From contig JAFKKV010000010.1 in assembly GCA_017304475.1 (NCBI GenBank), forward strand, positions 62,001 through 126,000: 64,000 nt of DNA. Direction: 5' to 3'. Positions 1 to 7,959 of the stretch are shown here, one piece after another; position 1 is the first letter of the stretch; every line of letters starts with the position of its first letter. Source of the stretch: Hyphomicrobiales bacterium. Its GTDB lineage: Bacteria; Pseudomonadota; Alphaproteobacteria; Rhizobiales; Phreatobacteraceae. The position numbers and the translations under genes were made by a program. The notes under the pieces were generated by a model. It saw only the letters and a program-made list of their open reading frames with translations, had not been told where the DNA came from and made no database searches.

Positions 1-1438
1 CAGTGGTGATCAGCGCCGGCAGGACCGACGCCGTGACGGCCGATCCACCGATGATCTGCGGACGCGAAGCCGGCATCGGCGCCTGGGCCACGACGATCCG
101 GTCGCCGGTCGCCACCGGTTCGGCCAGCGGCGTCGGGCGATTGGGTTCGGGCGCGCGGGCCGCCTCAGGCACGGGCTGCGGCATCGGCGGCGCGAGCGAG
201 GCGAAAGTGACGGCGGCCGGCTGCGGCTCCGGCGTGCCGGGAACGGCCGGCCGGGCCTGCGGCATCGGGCCCGCGGCGAGCCGTTGCATCAGCTCGCTCT
301 CGTCCTGGGCGCGTGCCCGCTCGGCGGCCGAGGGGGCCCGCGGCGGCACTGGCGCCATGGCGATCAGCATGCGCGGAGGAGTAGGCGCGATCTGGACCGG
401 GGCACCGGCACGGGTGGCGGCCGGCGGGGGCGCAGCCGGCTGGGCCTGCGCGACCAAGGTCGGGGCCGGCGCCGGCGCAACCGGCTCACGGGCCGGAATG
501 CCGGGGGCGGCCTCAGCCGGGCGAATTGTGGTGGAAACACGGCCGGAGCCGCGCTGCGCCAGGGTCTGGCGGGGCTGCTGCGGCTGTTGAGCCTGCTGCT
601 GCTGCTGATTGCCACCGAACAGGGCTGCGAAGAAGCCCATGCCGCCGCCGCGCTGACGCAGCACGCCGCCGGGCTCGGTCTCCTCGCTGCCGCCGGCTTC
701 GTCGGCGCGTGAATCGTAGAACCGCGACGCGGTGCCGCCGCGCGCCTGGACCATGGCCAATGCGGTGTCGAAACCAGGCATGGGCCGGCCGTCGGCCGGA
801 ATATGGACGGTCCGTCCATCGGGGAACAGGCGGGCCAGATAGTCGCGCGACACTTTCGGCCAATGACGGACCGAACCGGTGTCGAGATGGATGAAGTGAT
901 TGGCCGAGCCCGGATAGAAACCGACGCCGCCGCGCTGCAGTTGCAGGCCGACTTCGCGGACCCGGGTCATGGAAACGCCGGGGATGAAGAAGTCCATCGC
1001 CCGGCCCTGAATATGCTGAGAATGCTGGGCGACCGCGCGCGAGCGCCGGCGCAGCATGGCATTGGTGCCTTCGGAGCGGAACGCCGAGAGGACGTTGATC
1101 GGGGCTTGGCCGCCGACGCCGCGATAGACTTCCCAGATCACGTCGAACAGGCCGGGATCCATGCGGGTCGGCTGGTCGGTACGCCAGTCGCGCAGGAACC
1201 AGTTGAGCTTGTTCAGGGCTTCCTGGTCGTAACGGCCGTCACGCTTGAAGGTGATCAGCAGCTCTTCGCCCGTGTGCCGGTGCACCAGCGACAATGTTCG
1301 GGTGTCGCCATTGGCGACGACCGTCTGGGTCTGGCCGATGCCGAAGAGCAGGAACCCGAAGCCCATCACGACCGTTGATGCGGTGCGCAGCACACGCTGA
1401 GAAACGAAGTCGGAGATGGTTCGGGGGGATTGTTTCAC
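1..1438 (-). CDS. DUF882 / peptidase M15-like (YcbK-type) protein, C-terminus cut by window edge
   Basis: The frame is open from a GTG at 1438 to the window edge, so the C-terminus is missing (479 residues seen). A basic N-terminus and a hydrophobic stretch at about residues 22-36 form a signal or anchor. The M15/DUF882 fold follows, with SAFRS near residue 118, SQHIQGRAMD at 140-149 (likely zinc ligands H142 and D149) and HFIHLD at 181-186 (H184). Such proteins are predicted D,D- or L,D-carboxypeptidases acting on periplasmic peptidoglycan. After about residue 280 the protein becomes a long Pro/Ala/Gln-rich low-complexity tail, including a run of five Gln. It lies 219 bp downstream of an L,D-transpeptidase on the same strand, which fits an envelope role. 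The GTG start is the best of the weak options; the family call is firm. Confidence 0.85.
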   Translation of the reverse strand, partial: MKQSPRTISDFVSQRVLRTASTVVMGFGFLLFGIGQTQTVVANGDTRTLSLVHRHTGEELLITFKRDGRYDQEALNKLNWFLRDWRTDQPTRMDPGLFDVIWEVYRGVGGQAPINVLSAFRSEGTNAMLRRRSRAVAQHSQHIQGRAMDFFIPGVSMTRVREVGLQLQRGGVGFYPGSANHFIHLDTGSVRHWPKVSRDYLARLFPDGRTVHIPADGRPMPGFDTALAMVQARGGTASRFYDSRADEAGGSEETEPGGVLRQRGGGMGFFAALFGGNQQQQQAQQPQQPRQTLAQRGSGRVSTTIRPAEAAPGIPAREPVAPAPAPTLVAQAQPAAPPPAATRAGAPVQIAPTPPRMLIAMAPVPPRAPSAAERARAQDESELMQRLAAGPMPQARPAVPGTPEPQPAAVTFASLAPPMPQPVPEAARAPEPNRPTPLAEPVATGDRIVVAQAPMPASRPQIIGGSAVTASVLPALITT

Positions 1439-1657
1439 GATACTGAACTGGGCTCTGTCTGCGGACGAAGGAATGGACTCTCCGCCGGAATCGCCCGGCA
1501 CATGGTGAACACATCATCGTCGGGAACGGTTAAAGAACCCTGAGTCGTGCCCCGGGACTCACAATGCCCCGGCTCACGGACGCGTGACCGGTAAGCACCG
1601 ACTGTGGCGAAATCATGCCGGGTCATGATGCCATCCATCAACGACGATTGTGTGAAG

Positions 1658-3337
1658 TCACCCCCGTGCGCTGGCAAGCACGGCCCGCACGCGGGCATTG
1701 TGGCCGTAGATGTCGTCGTATTCAACGAGTGCGCCGGAGCTATCCACCGTCATCGTGAAATAGACCAGATGGATCGGCACCGCCTGGCGGAACCGCACGG
1801 TGCGCTCATTGGCGCCATACAAGCCCTGGATCCGCGCGGCGGTCCAGGTCTCGCCCGGCAGGCCGAGATTGAGCAGCACCTCGGCCAGCGCCTCGGGGTT
1901 CTGGACCCGCACGCAGCCATTGGACAGGGCCCGGTAGCTCTGGCCGAAATATTGCCGCGACGGCGTATCGTGCAGATAGATGGCGTGCCGGTTGGGGAAC
2001 ATGAATTTCATCTTGCCCAGCGCATTGGCCGCCCCCGGCGGCTGGCGGAAGGCGTAGCGGCCGATATTGGCGGCGCCCCAATTGATGGTGGAAGCGTCCA
2101 CCACCCGGCCGCCCTGCACCACCTGGATGCCGCGGCGGGCGAAATAGCCGCCATTGCGTGCGGCGCCGCTCAGCATGCTACGCCGGACGATCGAATGCGG
2201 CACGTGCCAATAGGGATTGAACACGATGTGGCTCATCGCGTCGGAAAAGATCGGCGTCTGGGTCTCGGCCCGGCCCATGACCGCGCGGGTCTGGTGAATG
2301 GTCCGGCCGTCCTGCACCACCTGGACCGTATAGGTCGGGCTGTTGACCCAGATATGGGCCTGGCCGAGGTCGCGCGGCAGCCAGCGCCAGCGCTCGAGAT
2401 TGGCCACCACGTCGCGCTCGCGCAGCACCGTCCGCCGGACCACCGGCGTATCGGTCATTTCGCGGCGCTCGCCGCGCATTTCGATCAGCTTGGCGCGCAG
2501 CCGGCGAAAACCCTCATGCGGCGGATTGAAAGCCTCGACCGCGGCGGTCGCGTCGGTCGCCTTGGCGAGATCGCCCAGCGCCTGCGCCGTCTCGATGCGC
2601 GGCGGGTGAACGTCGAAATAGCCGGACAGCTTGGCCGGATCGGTGCGTCCGCCCGAAGCCTGGGCGGCATAGAGGGCAACCGCCCGGGCCAGCGCGATTT
2701 CAAGGCGGGCGACGCTTTCGGCATTGCGCGTGCCTTCCGGCAGCGCGATCCGGAACGCGGTCGGGTCGAGCCCGTCGTCGCCGGCCTGGCCGAGACGGGT
2801 CAGCACCGCCTGGCCGCGTGCCGACAGAACGCCGTCCTGGACGAAGAGTGGTTCGTAACGGCGCTCAGCGTAAAACGTGGCGAAGGCCTGCTGCGCCGCC
2901 CGCTCGGGCCCGGCCTTGGTCAGCAGGGACTGCAAGGCCTGCGCGACGCGCCGGACGGTGAGCGCCGGATCCGGCTGGCCGTTCTCGACCAGGCTCGGCG
3001 GATCGTCGGGGATGGCCGCGAGCTCCGCGGCGGACGGCTCCGGAATGACCGGCGCCGGCGCCAGCGCCGTGTCCGGGTGCTCGTCATCGGCCAGCGGCAC
3101 GCCGGCGATCGCCGGATCGGTGTGCGAATGCTCGACGATCAGCGGCGACGGGGGAAAGGCCGGCAGGCCGAAATCAGCCGCCGTCAGCGGCCCGACCGTG
3201 TCCAGCGGCGGGCGCGGGATCGCAGCCTCGACCTCCCAGTCGGCGAGCCGGAACGTCTCGACGCCTTCGGCCCGTGACGGCCCGGAAAAACCCACTCCCA
3301 GGAGGGCGCAAAACAGGACCGTCGACCGAAGCCGCAT
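1658..3337 (-). CDS. L,D-transpeptidase family protein (YcbB/LdtD-like)
   Basis: This is a periplasmic cross-linking enzyme predicted to form 3-3 bonds between peptidoglycan stems. The ATG at 3337 is preferred over an in-frame TTG at 3373 because it gives a clean signal peptide (MRLRSTVLFCALLGVG, cleavage after SRA). The 559-residue product has a long N-terminal region including a helical scaffold segment (about residues 100-300), as in YcbB. The YkuD catalytic domain follows, with H456 and the SNGCVRVQNP motif whose Cys475 is the expected nucleophile. Its length is near that of LdtD-type enzymes. The DUF882 gene follows in the same direction. The family is certain; the exact physiological role is inferred. 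Confidence 0.92.
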   Translation of the reverse strand: MRLRSTVLFCALLGVGFSGPSRAEGVETFRLADWEVEAAIPRPPLDTVGPLTAADFGLPAFPPSPLIVEHSHTDPAIAGVPLADDEHPDTALAPAPVIPEPSAAELAAIPDDPPSLVENGQPDPALTVRRVAQALQSLLTKAGPERAAQQAFATFYAERRYEPLFVQDGVLSARGQAVLTRLGQAGDDGLDPTAFRIALPEGTRNAESVARLEIALARAVALYAAQASGGRTDPAKLSGYFDVHPPRIETAQALGDLAKATDATAAVEAFNPPHEGFRRLRAKLIEMRGERREMTDTPVVRRTVLRERDVVANLERWRWLPRDLGQAHIWVNSPTYTVQVVQDGRTIHQTRAVMGRAETQTPIFSDAMSHIVFNPYWHVPHSIVRRSMLSGAARNGGYFARRGIQVVQGGRVVDASTINWGAANIGRYAFRQPPGAANALGKMKFMFPNRHAIYLHDTPSRQYFGQSYRALSNGCVRVQNPEALAEVLLNLGLPGETWTAARIQGLYGANERTVRFRQAVPIHLVYFTMTVDSSGALVEYDDIYGHNARVRAVLASARG

Positions 3338-3458
3338 GTGAATCCCCTGGACCGCGGCAACGGCCGCAAGCAATGACTTTTACGAACACGTGAATCGGCA
3401 GAAATCAAGCATTAGAGCGGGTTTGCGAGGCGTTTCCCGGGCATCCGAGGCTTTGCGG

Positions 3459-4943
3459 TCACACCCCTTCGGCCTCCGCTTCCCCCTGCTCGATGCCCAG
3501 ATCCTTGAGCTTGCGATAGAGCGTCGAGCGGCCAATCCCCAGGCGGCGCGCCACCTGCGACATCTGCCCGCGATAGTGCTCGATGGCGAATTTCAGCGCC
3601 TCGGTTTCCAGCGCGTCCATCGGCCGGACATGGCCGGCTTCGTCGAGCAGGCCGACCGAGGCTCCCGGCACGATCATGGCGGGGGTCGCGACATGTCCCG
3701 CCTGCGTCGCCACCACCGGTGGCGGCGGCGCCGGCGGCGCGAGCGGAACCACCACTTCGTAGCCCTCGACCTGGGCGGCGATCTGGGGGAAATCGGCGAT
3801 CGACAATTCGTCGCCGTCGCACAGCACCACGGCGCGGAACACGGTGTTTTCGAGCTGGCGGACATTGCCGGGCCAGGAATAGGCCTGCAGCAACCCCAGC
3901 ACTGCCGGCTGGACGCCGCGAATGCGCTTGCCTTCCTCGGCCGCGAGGCGCGCCAGGAAGTGCCTGACGAGGTCGGGAATGTCGTCGGCGCGCTCACGCA
4001 GCGGCGGCAGCGTCATAGGGAACACGCAGAGCCGGTAATAAAGGTCCTCGCGGAACCGGCCTTCCTTCACCGCCTTGATCAGGTCGCGGTTGGTCGCCGA
4101 GATGATGCGGATATCGACCTTGATGCTGCGCTTGGCGCCGACCGGGTCGACCTCGCCCTCCTGGATCGCCCTGAGCAGCTTGACCTGCGTTTCGAGCGGC
4201 AGTTCACCGACCTCGTCGAGGAACAGCGTGCCGCCATGGGCCTCGACGAACTTGCCGGTATGCTTGTCGGTGGCACCGGTAAAGGCGCCCTTCTCGTGGC
4301 CGAACAGGATCGATTCGACCAGGTTCTGCGGGATGGCACCGCAGTTGACCGCCACGAAGGGCTTGGCGCGGCGCTCGCCGGACCCGGCAATGGCGCGGGC
4401 CAGCAATTCCTTGCCGACGCCGCTCTCGCCCTCGATCATGACGGGGATCATCGAACCGGCGGCCTTTTCGGCCATGCGCAGCACCGGCCCCATGCGGGCC
4501 GAGCGGGTGACGATGTCCTTGAAGCCGAGCGTGCCTTCGGCCTTGCGTTTCAGCCGCTGCACCTCGGCGACCAGGGCTTCGGTCTTCAGCGCGTTGCGGA
4601 TCGACACCGAGAGGCGTTCCGCGCCGACCGGCTTGACCACGAAGTCGGAGGCGCCGGCGCGCATGGCATTGACGACGGTGTCGATGCCGCCTTGGCTGGT
4701 CTGGACGATCACCGGCTTGGCGATGCCCTCCTCGCGCATAGCGGCGAGCACGCCCATGCCGTCGCGTTCGGGCATGACCAGGTCGAGGATCAGGAGATCG
4801 ATGGCGTCGCCGTCCTCGGCGAGCAGCCGCATGGCCTGCTCGCCATTCTCGGTGATCCGCGCCTCATAGCCGAATTTGCGCACCATCGCCTCGATCAGGC
4901 GGCGCTGAACGGGATCGTCGTCGCAAATGAGGATGGTGGTCAT
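3459..4943 (-). CDS. Sigma-54-dependent response regulator (NtrC family, possibly TacA-like)
   Basis: The protein (494 aa) has three domains. The receiver has acidic residues D8-D10, phospho-acceptor D54 (LILDLVMPERDG) and K104. The AAA+ sigma-54 activator domain has Walker A GESGVGKE at 172-179, the GAFTGA loop at 219-224 that contacts sigma-54, and FLDEVGELP as Walker B. A C-terminal Fis-type helix-turn-helix ends in GIGRSTLYRKLKDLGIE. No sensor kinase is adjacent, so it is an orphan regulator here. A symmetric CGTTAA-N7-TTAACG motif lies about 60 bp upstream of the start, a perfect CtrA-type site. In Caulobacter the CtrA-controlled sigma-54 activator is TacA. Orthology to TacA is my inference; the NtrC-family call is secure. 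Confidence 0.93.
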   Translation of the reverse strand: MTTILICDDDPVQRRLIEAMVRKFGYEARITENGEQAMRLLAEDGDAIDLLILDLVMPERDGMGVLAAMREEGIAKPVIVQTSQGGIDTVVNAMRAGASDFVVKPVGAERLSVSIRNALKTEALVAEVQRLKRKAEGTLGFKDIVTRSARMGPVLRMAEKAAGSMIPVMIEGESGVGKELLARAIAGSGERRAKPFVAVNCGAIPQNLVESILFGHEKGAFTGATDKHTGKFVEAHGGTLFLDEVGELPLETQVKLLRAIQEGEVDPVGAKRSIKVDIRIISATNRDLIKAVKEGRFREDLYYRLCVFPMTLPPLRERADDIPDLVRHFLARLAAEEGKRIRGVQPAVLGLLQAYSWPGNVRQLENTVFRAVVLCDGDELSIADFPQIAAQVEGYEVVVPLAPPAPPPPVVATQAGHVATPAMIVPGASVGLLDEAGHVRPMDALETEALKFAIEHYRGQMSQVARRLGIGRSTLYRKLKDLGIEQGEAEAEGV

Positions 4944-5000
4944 GGGACTGCACGGCCTTCCAGACGCGATGTCTCGATTCGGGAAAGGGTGAAGACCCGC

Positions 5001-5019
5001 CGTTAAGGTCGGGTTAACG
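5001..5019. promoter_or_regulatory. Candidate CtrA binding site (TTAA-N7-TTAAC)
   Basis: The sequence reads CGTTAA, GGTCGGG, TTAACG. It matches the alphaproteobacterial CtrA consensus TTAA-N7-TTAAC exactly and is symmetric beyond it. It sits 58-76 bp upstream of the start codon of the sigma-54 response regulator (minus strand) and just past the stop of the glycosyltransferase, where a promoter for the regulator would be expected. Confidence 0.6.
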
Positions 5020-5046
5020 CTCAGTAACCGCGCGAATATTGCAGGT

Positions 5047-6066
5047 TCATGCCGCGCGGCGGCTGGCCGCGCCGAACGGGCAGAGCGCGTCGGCGAATTG
5101 CCGCGCCGCCGCGGCCCAGGAGCGGCTTTCGGCGACGGCCCGGCAGCGGACCGGATCGAGCGTCAGTGCGGTCTTGATGGCGCGTGAAAGATCCTCGTCG
5201 AGGCAGGCGATCGCGGGATCGCCGACCACGTCGAGCGGCCCGGCGACCGGAAAGGCCGCCACCGGCAGGCCGCTCGCCAGCGCCTCCTGCATGACATTGC
5301 CGAAGGTGTCGGTGCGGCTGGTGAACACGAAGACGTCGGCGCCCGCATAGATCTCGGCCAGGGCCTCGCCGGTGCGCGCGCCGAGGAACACCGCCTGCGG
5401 GAAGCGCCGTTCCAGTTCGGCGCGCTGCGGCCCGTCGCCGACCACCAGCTTGGTGCCGGGCAGGTCGAGCGCCAGGAAGGCCTCGAGGTTCTTTTCGACC
5501 GCCAGCCGGCCGACGCTGAGCATGATCGGGCCGGGATAACCGAGCTTCACCGCCGGGCGCGGCCGGAACAGCTGCGTATCGACACCGCGCGCCCAGACCG
5601 ACAGATTGGCGAAGCCCCAGCGCGACAGTTCTCCGCGCATGGTTTCGGTCGGCACCATGGTGCGCCGCGCCGCGCCGTGAAAATGGCGGAGCCAGGCATA
5701 GGTCCAGGCCTCCGGGATCGGCGCCCGGGCCCTGACATAGTCGGGATAGCGCGTGTGATAGCTGGTCGTGAACGGCAATTGCCGCGTCAGGCACCAGCGC
5801 CGCACCGCATGGCCGATCGTGCCTTCGGTCGCGACATGCACGGCGTCCGGCCGGATCTCGTCCAGCCGGCGGCCGATCGCAGGGCCCGCCATGATCGCCA
5901 GGCGAATATCCGGATAGGTCGGCAGCGGCAGGCTCGGCAGCCCCTCCGGGGTCACGAAATGCGCCGTAATGCCGAGCGCCGGCAGCGCGGCGGCGGTCTC
6001 CTGAAGCGAGCGCACGACGCCGTTGATCTGGGGGCTCCAGGCGTCGGTTGCGATCGCCAGCCGCAT
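5047..6066 (-). CDS. Glycosyltransferase family 4/1, alpha-mannosyltransferase-like
   Basis: This 339-residue GT-B enzyme transfers a sugar from a nucleotide donor to a membrane or envelope acceptor. The N-terminal acceptor domain begins with MRLAIATDAWSPQINGVVRS, typical of the MgtA/PimB-like group. The C-terminal donor domain carries the DGPQRAELE motif and the EX7E-type region around TDTFGNVMQEALASGLPV. The start ATG overlaps the stop of the upstream phosphoesterase (TGATG), so the two are translationally coupled. A GTG one codon earlier (6069) is an alternative. The pairing with an LpxH-like phosphoesterase suggests a lipid or lipopolysaccharide modification role. The exact donor and acceptor cannot be told. 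Confidence 0.88.
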   Translation of the reverse strand: MRLAIATDAWSPQINGVVRSLQETAAALPALGITAHFVTPEGLPSLPLPTYPDIRLAIMAGPAIGRRLDEIRPDAVHVATEGTIGHAVRRWCLTRQLPFTTSYHTRYPDYVRARAPIPEAWTYAWLRHFHGAARRTMVPTETMRGELSRWGFANLSVWARGVDTQLFRPRPAVKLGYPGPIMLSVGRLAVEKNLEAFLALDLPGTKLVVGDGPQRAELERRFPQAVFLGARTGEALAEIYAGADVFVFTSRTDTFGNVMQEALASGLPVAAFPVAGPLDVVGDPAIACLDEDLSRAIKTALTLDPVRCRAVAESRSWAAAARQFADALCPFGAASRRAA

Positions 6067-6890
6067 CACGCGGCGACCTTCCGGCCGGCCGGCAACGGCA
6101 GGATCAGCTCGGCTTCGTCCTCGTCGGCTGCGGCCGGCGCCGTCTCGGGCAGGACCTCGGTCCAGCGCACGATCTCGAAGCGGCCGTCATAGGTCTCCAC
6201 CAGCGCCGAGCAGCTCTCCACCCAGTCGCCGCAGTTCATGTAGCGGATGCCGAGCTGGTCGTGGATCGCGGCGTGATGAATATGGCCGCAGATCACGCCG
6301 TCGACCTTCTGGCGCTTGGCTTCGCTGGCCAGCGCCTCCTCGAAGGCGCCGATGAAATTGACCGCCTTCTTGACCTTCAGCTTGGCCCAGGCCGACAGCG
6401 ACCAATAGGTCAGGCCGAGCTTGCGGCGCGCCAGATTGAACCAGCGGTTCAGGTAGATCGCCGCGTCATAGGCCCAGTCGCCGAGATGGGCGAGCCAGCG
6501 CGCATGCATGACCACGACGTCGAAGGCGTCGCCATGGATGACCAGGAAGCGCTTGCCGTCGGCGGAGGTGTAGATGGTCTCGTCCATCACCTCGATGCCG
6601 CCGAAATGGGTACCGAAATAGTCGCGCAGAAATTCGTCGTGATTGCCCGGCAGATAGATGATCTGCGAGCCCTTGCGCACCTTGCGCAGCAGCTTCTGCA
6701 CCACGTCGTTATGCGATTGCGGCCAGTGCCAGCCGCGCCTGAGCTGCCAGCCGTCGATGATGTCGCCGACGAGATAGATGACGTCGGCATCGTTGTAGCG
6801 CAGGAAGTCGAGCAGCAGACGGGTCTGCGAGCCGCGTGCGCCGAGGTGCACGTCGGAAATGAACATCGCCCGGTAACGCTTCTCCGTCAT
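6066..6890 (-). CDS. UDP-2,3-diacylglucosamine diphosphatase-like metallophosphoesterase (COG2908)
   Basis: A 274-residue calcineurin-type phosphoesterase. The full metal-ligand set is visible: DVH at 13-15, GDIID at 42-46, GNHD at 82-85, HGD at 119-121 and GHIHH at 202-206. The family includes LpxH, which releases lipid X in lipid A synthesis, but alphaproteobacteria often use LpxI for that step. The true substrate is therefore uncertain and I give no symbol. The frame stays open far upstream, but ATG 6890 is chosen because the extension would run antisense through pmtA and the family begins here. It is the first gene of a two-gene operon with the glycosyltransferase and is divergent from pmtA. 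Confidence 0.85.
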   Translation of the reverse strand: MTEKRYRAMFISDVHLGARGSQTRLLLDFLRYNDADVIYLVGDIIDGWQLRRGWHWPQSHNDVVQKLLRKVRKGSQIIYLPGNHDEFLRDYFGTHFGGIEVMDETIYTSADGKRFLVIHGDAFDVVVMHARWLAHLGDWAYDAAIYLNRWFNLARRKLGLTYWSLSAWAKLKVKKAVNFIGAFEEALASEAKRQKVDGVICGHIHHAAIHDQLGIRYMNCGDWVESCSALVETYDGRFEIVRWTEVLPETAPAAADEDEAELILPLPAGRKVAA

Positions 6891-7133
6891 TGCCTTGGTC
6901 CCGCTCTTCAAGCTGCGGGCCCCAGGAACCAGATTCCCGTAGAGCTTTTGTGACAATCGGCGACAAGACCATCCTCGCGGCCGCCCGCGAGGCGGCCGCC
7001 CACCGCTTGTCGCGAGACTGTCGCACGGCCTTGCTAGCGCTTCGGCCATCGTCACCGCCCGAGTCGGCTCGTTCCGGCCGGCCGGCTCTGGCCGGTGGGT
7101 CGCGCTGACCCGGCACAACCCAAGGAGCGTACC

Positions 7134-7814
7134 ATGGCAGGAGATCTCGATCGCGAAACGATGGAGAAAGCCTATGCCCGCTGGGCGCCGATCTATGACG
7201 CGGTGTGCGGACCGGTTTTCGAAAAGGGCCGCCGCGCGGCGGCCCAGGCCGCTCGCCAGGTCGGCGGCAGGATCCTGGAAGTCGGCGTCGGCACCGGCCT
7301 GTCCTTTTCCGACTATGACGCCACCACCGAGATCACCGGCATCGACCTGTCCGGCCCGATGGTCGCCAAGGCGCGTGAACGGATGGCGACCGGCGCCTTC
7401 CCGCATGTGAAACATGTCCAGGTCATGGACGCTCACGACCTCGCCTTCCCGGACGAGACCTTCGATTGCGTCGTCGCCCAGTTCGTCATCACGCTGGTCG
7501 AGCGGCCGGAGCGCGTGCTCGACGAATGCGCGCGCGTCGCCAGGCCCGGCGCCGAAATCATCCTGGTCAACCATCTCTATTCCGAGCGTGGCGTCGCGGC
7601 CGCGATCGAACGCTGGTTTTCCAAGCACGCCCACACATTCGGCCTTCGGCCGGAATTCCCCTTCGCGCGCCTGCAGGCCTGGGCCGACAATCATGGTGGC
7701 GCCGAAGTGCTCGAACGCCGGCGCGTCGGGCCGCTCGGCGTCTATTCGCTGGTCCGTTTCCGCAAGCTCGCCGCCGGTGCTGCCGTCAACATGCGCCGCG
7801 CCGCGGCCGGCTGA
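7134..7814 (+). CDS. pmtA: Phosphatidylethanolamine N-methyltransferase, PmtA type
   Basis: This 226-residue class I SAM-dependent methyltransferase would convert phosphatidylethanolamine stepwise to phosphatidylcholine at the inner membrane. The start YARWAPIYDAV and the SAM-binding loop LEVGVGTG at 48-55, then GIDLSGPMVAKA at 69-80, match the Rhodobacter/Agrobacterium PmtA group rather than the membrane-embedded eukaryotic-like enzyme. ATG 7134 has an AAGGAG ribosome-binding site 7 nt upstream (7121-7126). It is divergently transcribed from the LpxH-like gene, so 6891-7133 holds both promoters. A related UbiE/COQ5-type methyltransferase is the main alternative identity. Confidence 0.8.
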   Translation: MAGDLDRETMEKAYARWAPIYDAVCGPVFEKGRRAAAQAARQVGGRILEVGVGTGLSFSDYDATTEITGIDLSGPMVAKARERMATGAFPHVKHVQVMDAHDLAFPDETFDCVVAQFVITLVERPERVLDECARVARPGAEIILVNHLYSERGVAAAIERWFSKHAHTFGLRPEFPFARLQAWADNHGGAEVLERRRVGPLGVYSLVRFRKLAAGAAVNMRRAAAG

Positions 7815-7839
7815 ACCCAGCCGGCGACCGCCCAGCGAA

Positions 7840-7859
7840 GCGTTGCCTCAGGGCAACGC
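7840..7859 (+). terminator. Hairpin downstream of pmtA, terminator-like but without a T tract
   Basis: GCGTTGCC and GGCAACGC form a perfect 8-bp stem around a TCAG loop, 26 bp after the pmtA stop. No run of T follows, so intrinsic termination is doubtful. It may instead protect the 3' end. Confidence 0.35.
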
Positions 7860-7959
7860 CATGCCGGTTCCGTCGGCCTCGGGCGAACCACCGCATTGAT
7901 CGCACCGGCGGTTCCGACCATACGGGACATCCGTGTCCGATCCGACGGAGGCTCGTCCC

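Noticed and set aside
1604..3277. Long plus-strand open frame antisense to the L,D-transpeptidase gene
   Set aside because: Composition is His/Arg/Gly/Asp-rich with no domain, as expected of a high-GC shadow; the minus-strand gene has a full catalytic motif.
3390..5006. Long plus-strand frame opposite the sigma-54 regulator
   Set aside because: It covers the same DNA as a certain NtrC-family gene and shows no recognisable protein features.
6066..7694. 542-codon reading of the LpxH-like gene
   Set aside because: The extra N-terminal part would overlap pmtA antisense over most of its length; the family starts at ATG 6890.
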